DNA of 45,485 nt from Actinomycetota bacterium (lineage in GTDB: Bacteria; Actinomycetota; Acidimicrobiia; Acidimicrobiales; Ilumatobacteraceae). Location: NCBI GenBank assembly GCA_030645675.1, contig JAUSLQ010000118.1, positions 1 to 45,485 of the forward strand. The letters run 5' to 3'. Positions 44,737 through 45,485 of this stretch are shown one piece after another. The translations under genes were made by a program, and so were the position numbers. Numbering within the stretch: the stretch's first letter is position 1; each line of letters opens with the position of its first letter. A model generated the notes under the pieces. The model made no database searches, was not told where the DNA came from, and saw only the letters and a program-made list of their open reading frames with translations.

Positions 44737-45485
44737 ATGAACGAACCCAACTCGGGTGAGCCAGCAGCGCCGGCAGGCGTCGGCCAGCCACTGTCACTCG
44801 GCCAGCCATTGTCACTCGGCCAGCCATTGTCGCCGGGTGAGCCGCGCTCGTTCAGCGGTGGCCGCTACGTGGTGCAGCGGCGGCTGGGCGCGGGCAACTT
44901 CGCCACCGTGTACCTCGCCCACGACGAGCGGTTGGACGTGCTGGTGGCCGTCAAGCTGCTGAGCGACCGCTGGTCGTGGGAGCCGGAGGTGCGCGGCCGT
45001 TTCGTGCAGGAGGCGCGGCTGCTGCGCTCGCTGAACGACCCGCTGGTGGTGCAGATCCGCGACATCGCGGAGACCGACGACGGGCGCCCCTACCTGGTGA
45101 TGGACTTCGCCACCGAGGGCACGCTCGAGCAGCGCTCGTTGGAACTGGTGCAGCGCGGCGTGCGCCCCTCACCCGCCGACGTGCTGGCCGCGGCCCGGGC
45201 GCTGGCGGCAGCGATGAGTGTGCTGCACGACCGCCGCATCGCCCACCGCGACATCAAGCCCAGCAACCTGCTGATCACGCGCGGCGGGCCGGGTGCGGCA
45301 GTGGCCGGGCCGGCGACGGCCATCATCCGGCCGGGCGAACGGCTGATGCTGGGCGACCTCGGGTTGGCCAAGGATCTGGCCTACGACTCGGGTATCACGG
45401 TGGGCGTCGGCACCGCCGGGTACATGGCGCCCGAGCAGTCGCTGCCCGGCGCCAAGATCGACACCCGCACCGACAGCTACGCGGC
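44737..45485 (+). CDS. Serine/threonine protein kinase (partial, runs off right edge)
   Basis: YVVQRRLGAGNFATVYLAHDERLDVLVAVKLL, HDRRIAHRDIKPSNLLI, LGDLGLAKDL, GTAGYMAPEQ. Confidence 0.93.
   Translation, partial: MNEPNSGEPAAPAGVGQPLSLGQPLSLGQPLSPGEPRSFSGGRYVVQRRLGAGNFATVYLAHDERLDVLVAVKLLSDRWSWEPEVRGRFVQEARLLRSLNDPLVVQIRDIAETDDGRPYLVMDFATEGTLEQRSLELVQRGVRPSPADVLAAARALAAAMSVLHDRRIAHRDIKPSNLLITRGGPGAAVAGPATAIIRPGERLMLGDLGLAKDLAYDSGITVGVGTAGYMAPEQSLPGAKIDTRTDSYA
44782..44835. repeat. 18-bp tandem repeat x3 encoding GQPLSL in kinase N-terminus
   Basis: ggccagccaYtgtcactc repeated; third copy diverged at the end. Confidence 0.85.

Overview
High-GC actinobacterial chromosomal window; the proteome style suggests Acidimicrobiia or a relative, which is inference. 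Most of 1-33 kb is ordinary chromosomal content: pantothenate kinase, an orphan N6-adenine methyltransferase, a thioesterase, a MATE exporter, an HtrA-like protease, methionine aminopeptidase, a DevR/DevS-like two-component pair, a membrane zincin, a DUF6777-like protein, LLM oxidoreductases, MFS/MarR, exonuclease III, a molybdopterin oxidoreductase and a SNF2 helicase. No tRNA, rRNA, CRISPR array or transposase was recognised. The most interesting part is about 31.5-45.5 kb. It encodes a GrpE-like domain on a predicted membrane anchor, two tandem dynamin-like GTPases, an Hsp70 fused to a PQQ/WD-like repeat domain, an ECF-type sigma factor, a Ser/Thr kinase (truncated by the window), a C39-like cysteine-peptidase-fold protein with Asp-rich calcium-type repeats, two Tyr/Ser/Asp-rich 'MSD' proteins and two membrane-anchored unknowns. 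Four genes in this region share a fixed-spacing upstream motif, GGAACT-N15-GCATCRGT(C), with an upstream TCTT element, located 38-50 nt before the start codon. I propose this as an ECF-type regulon for an uncharacterised membrane-stress/chaperone-dynamin system. The window also carries two families of two-tier hairpin repeats, whose tandem pairs sit in convergent intergenic gaps, and several candidate operators.
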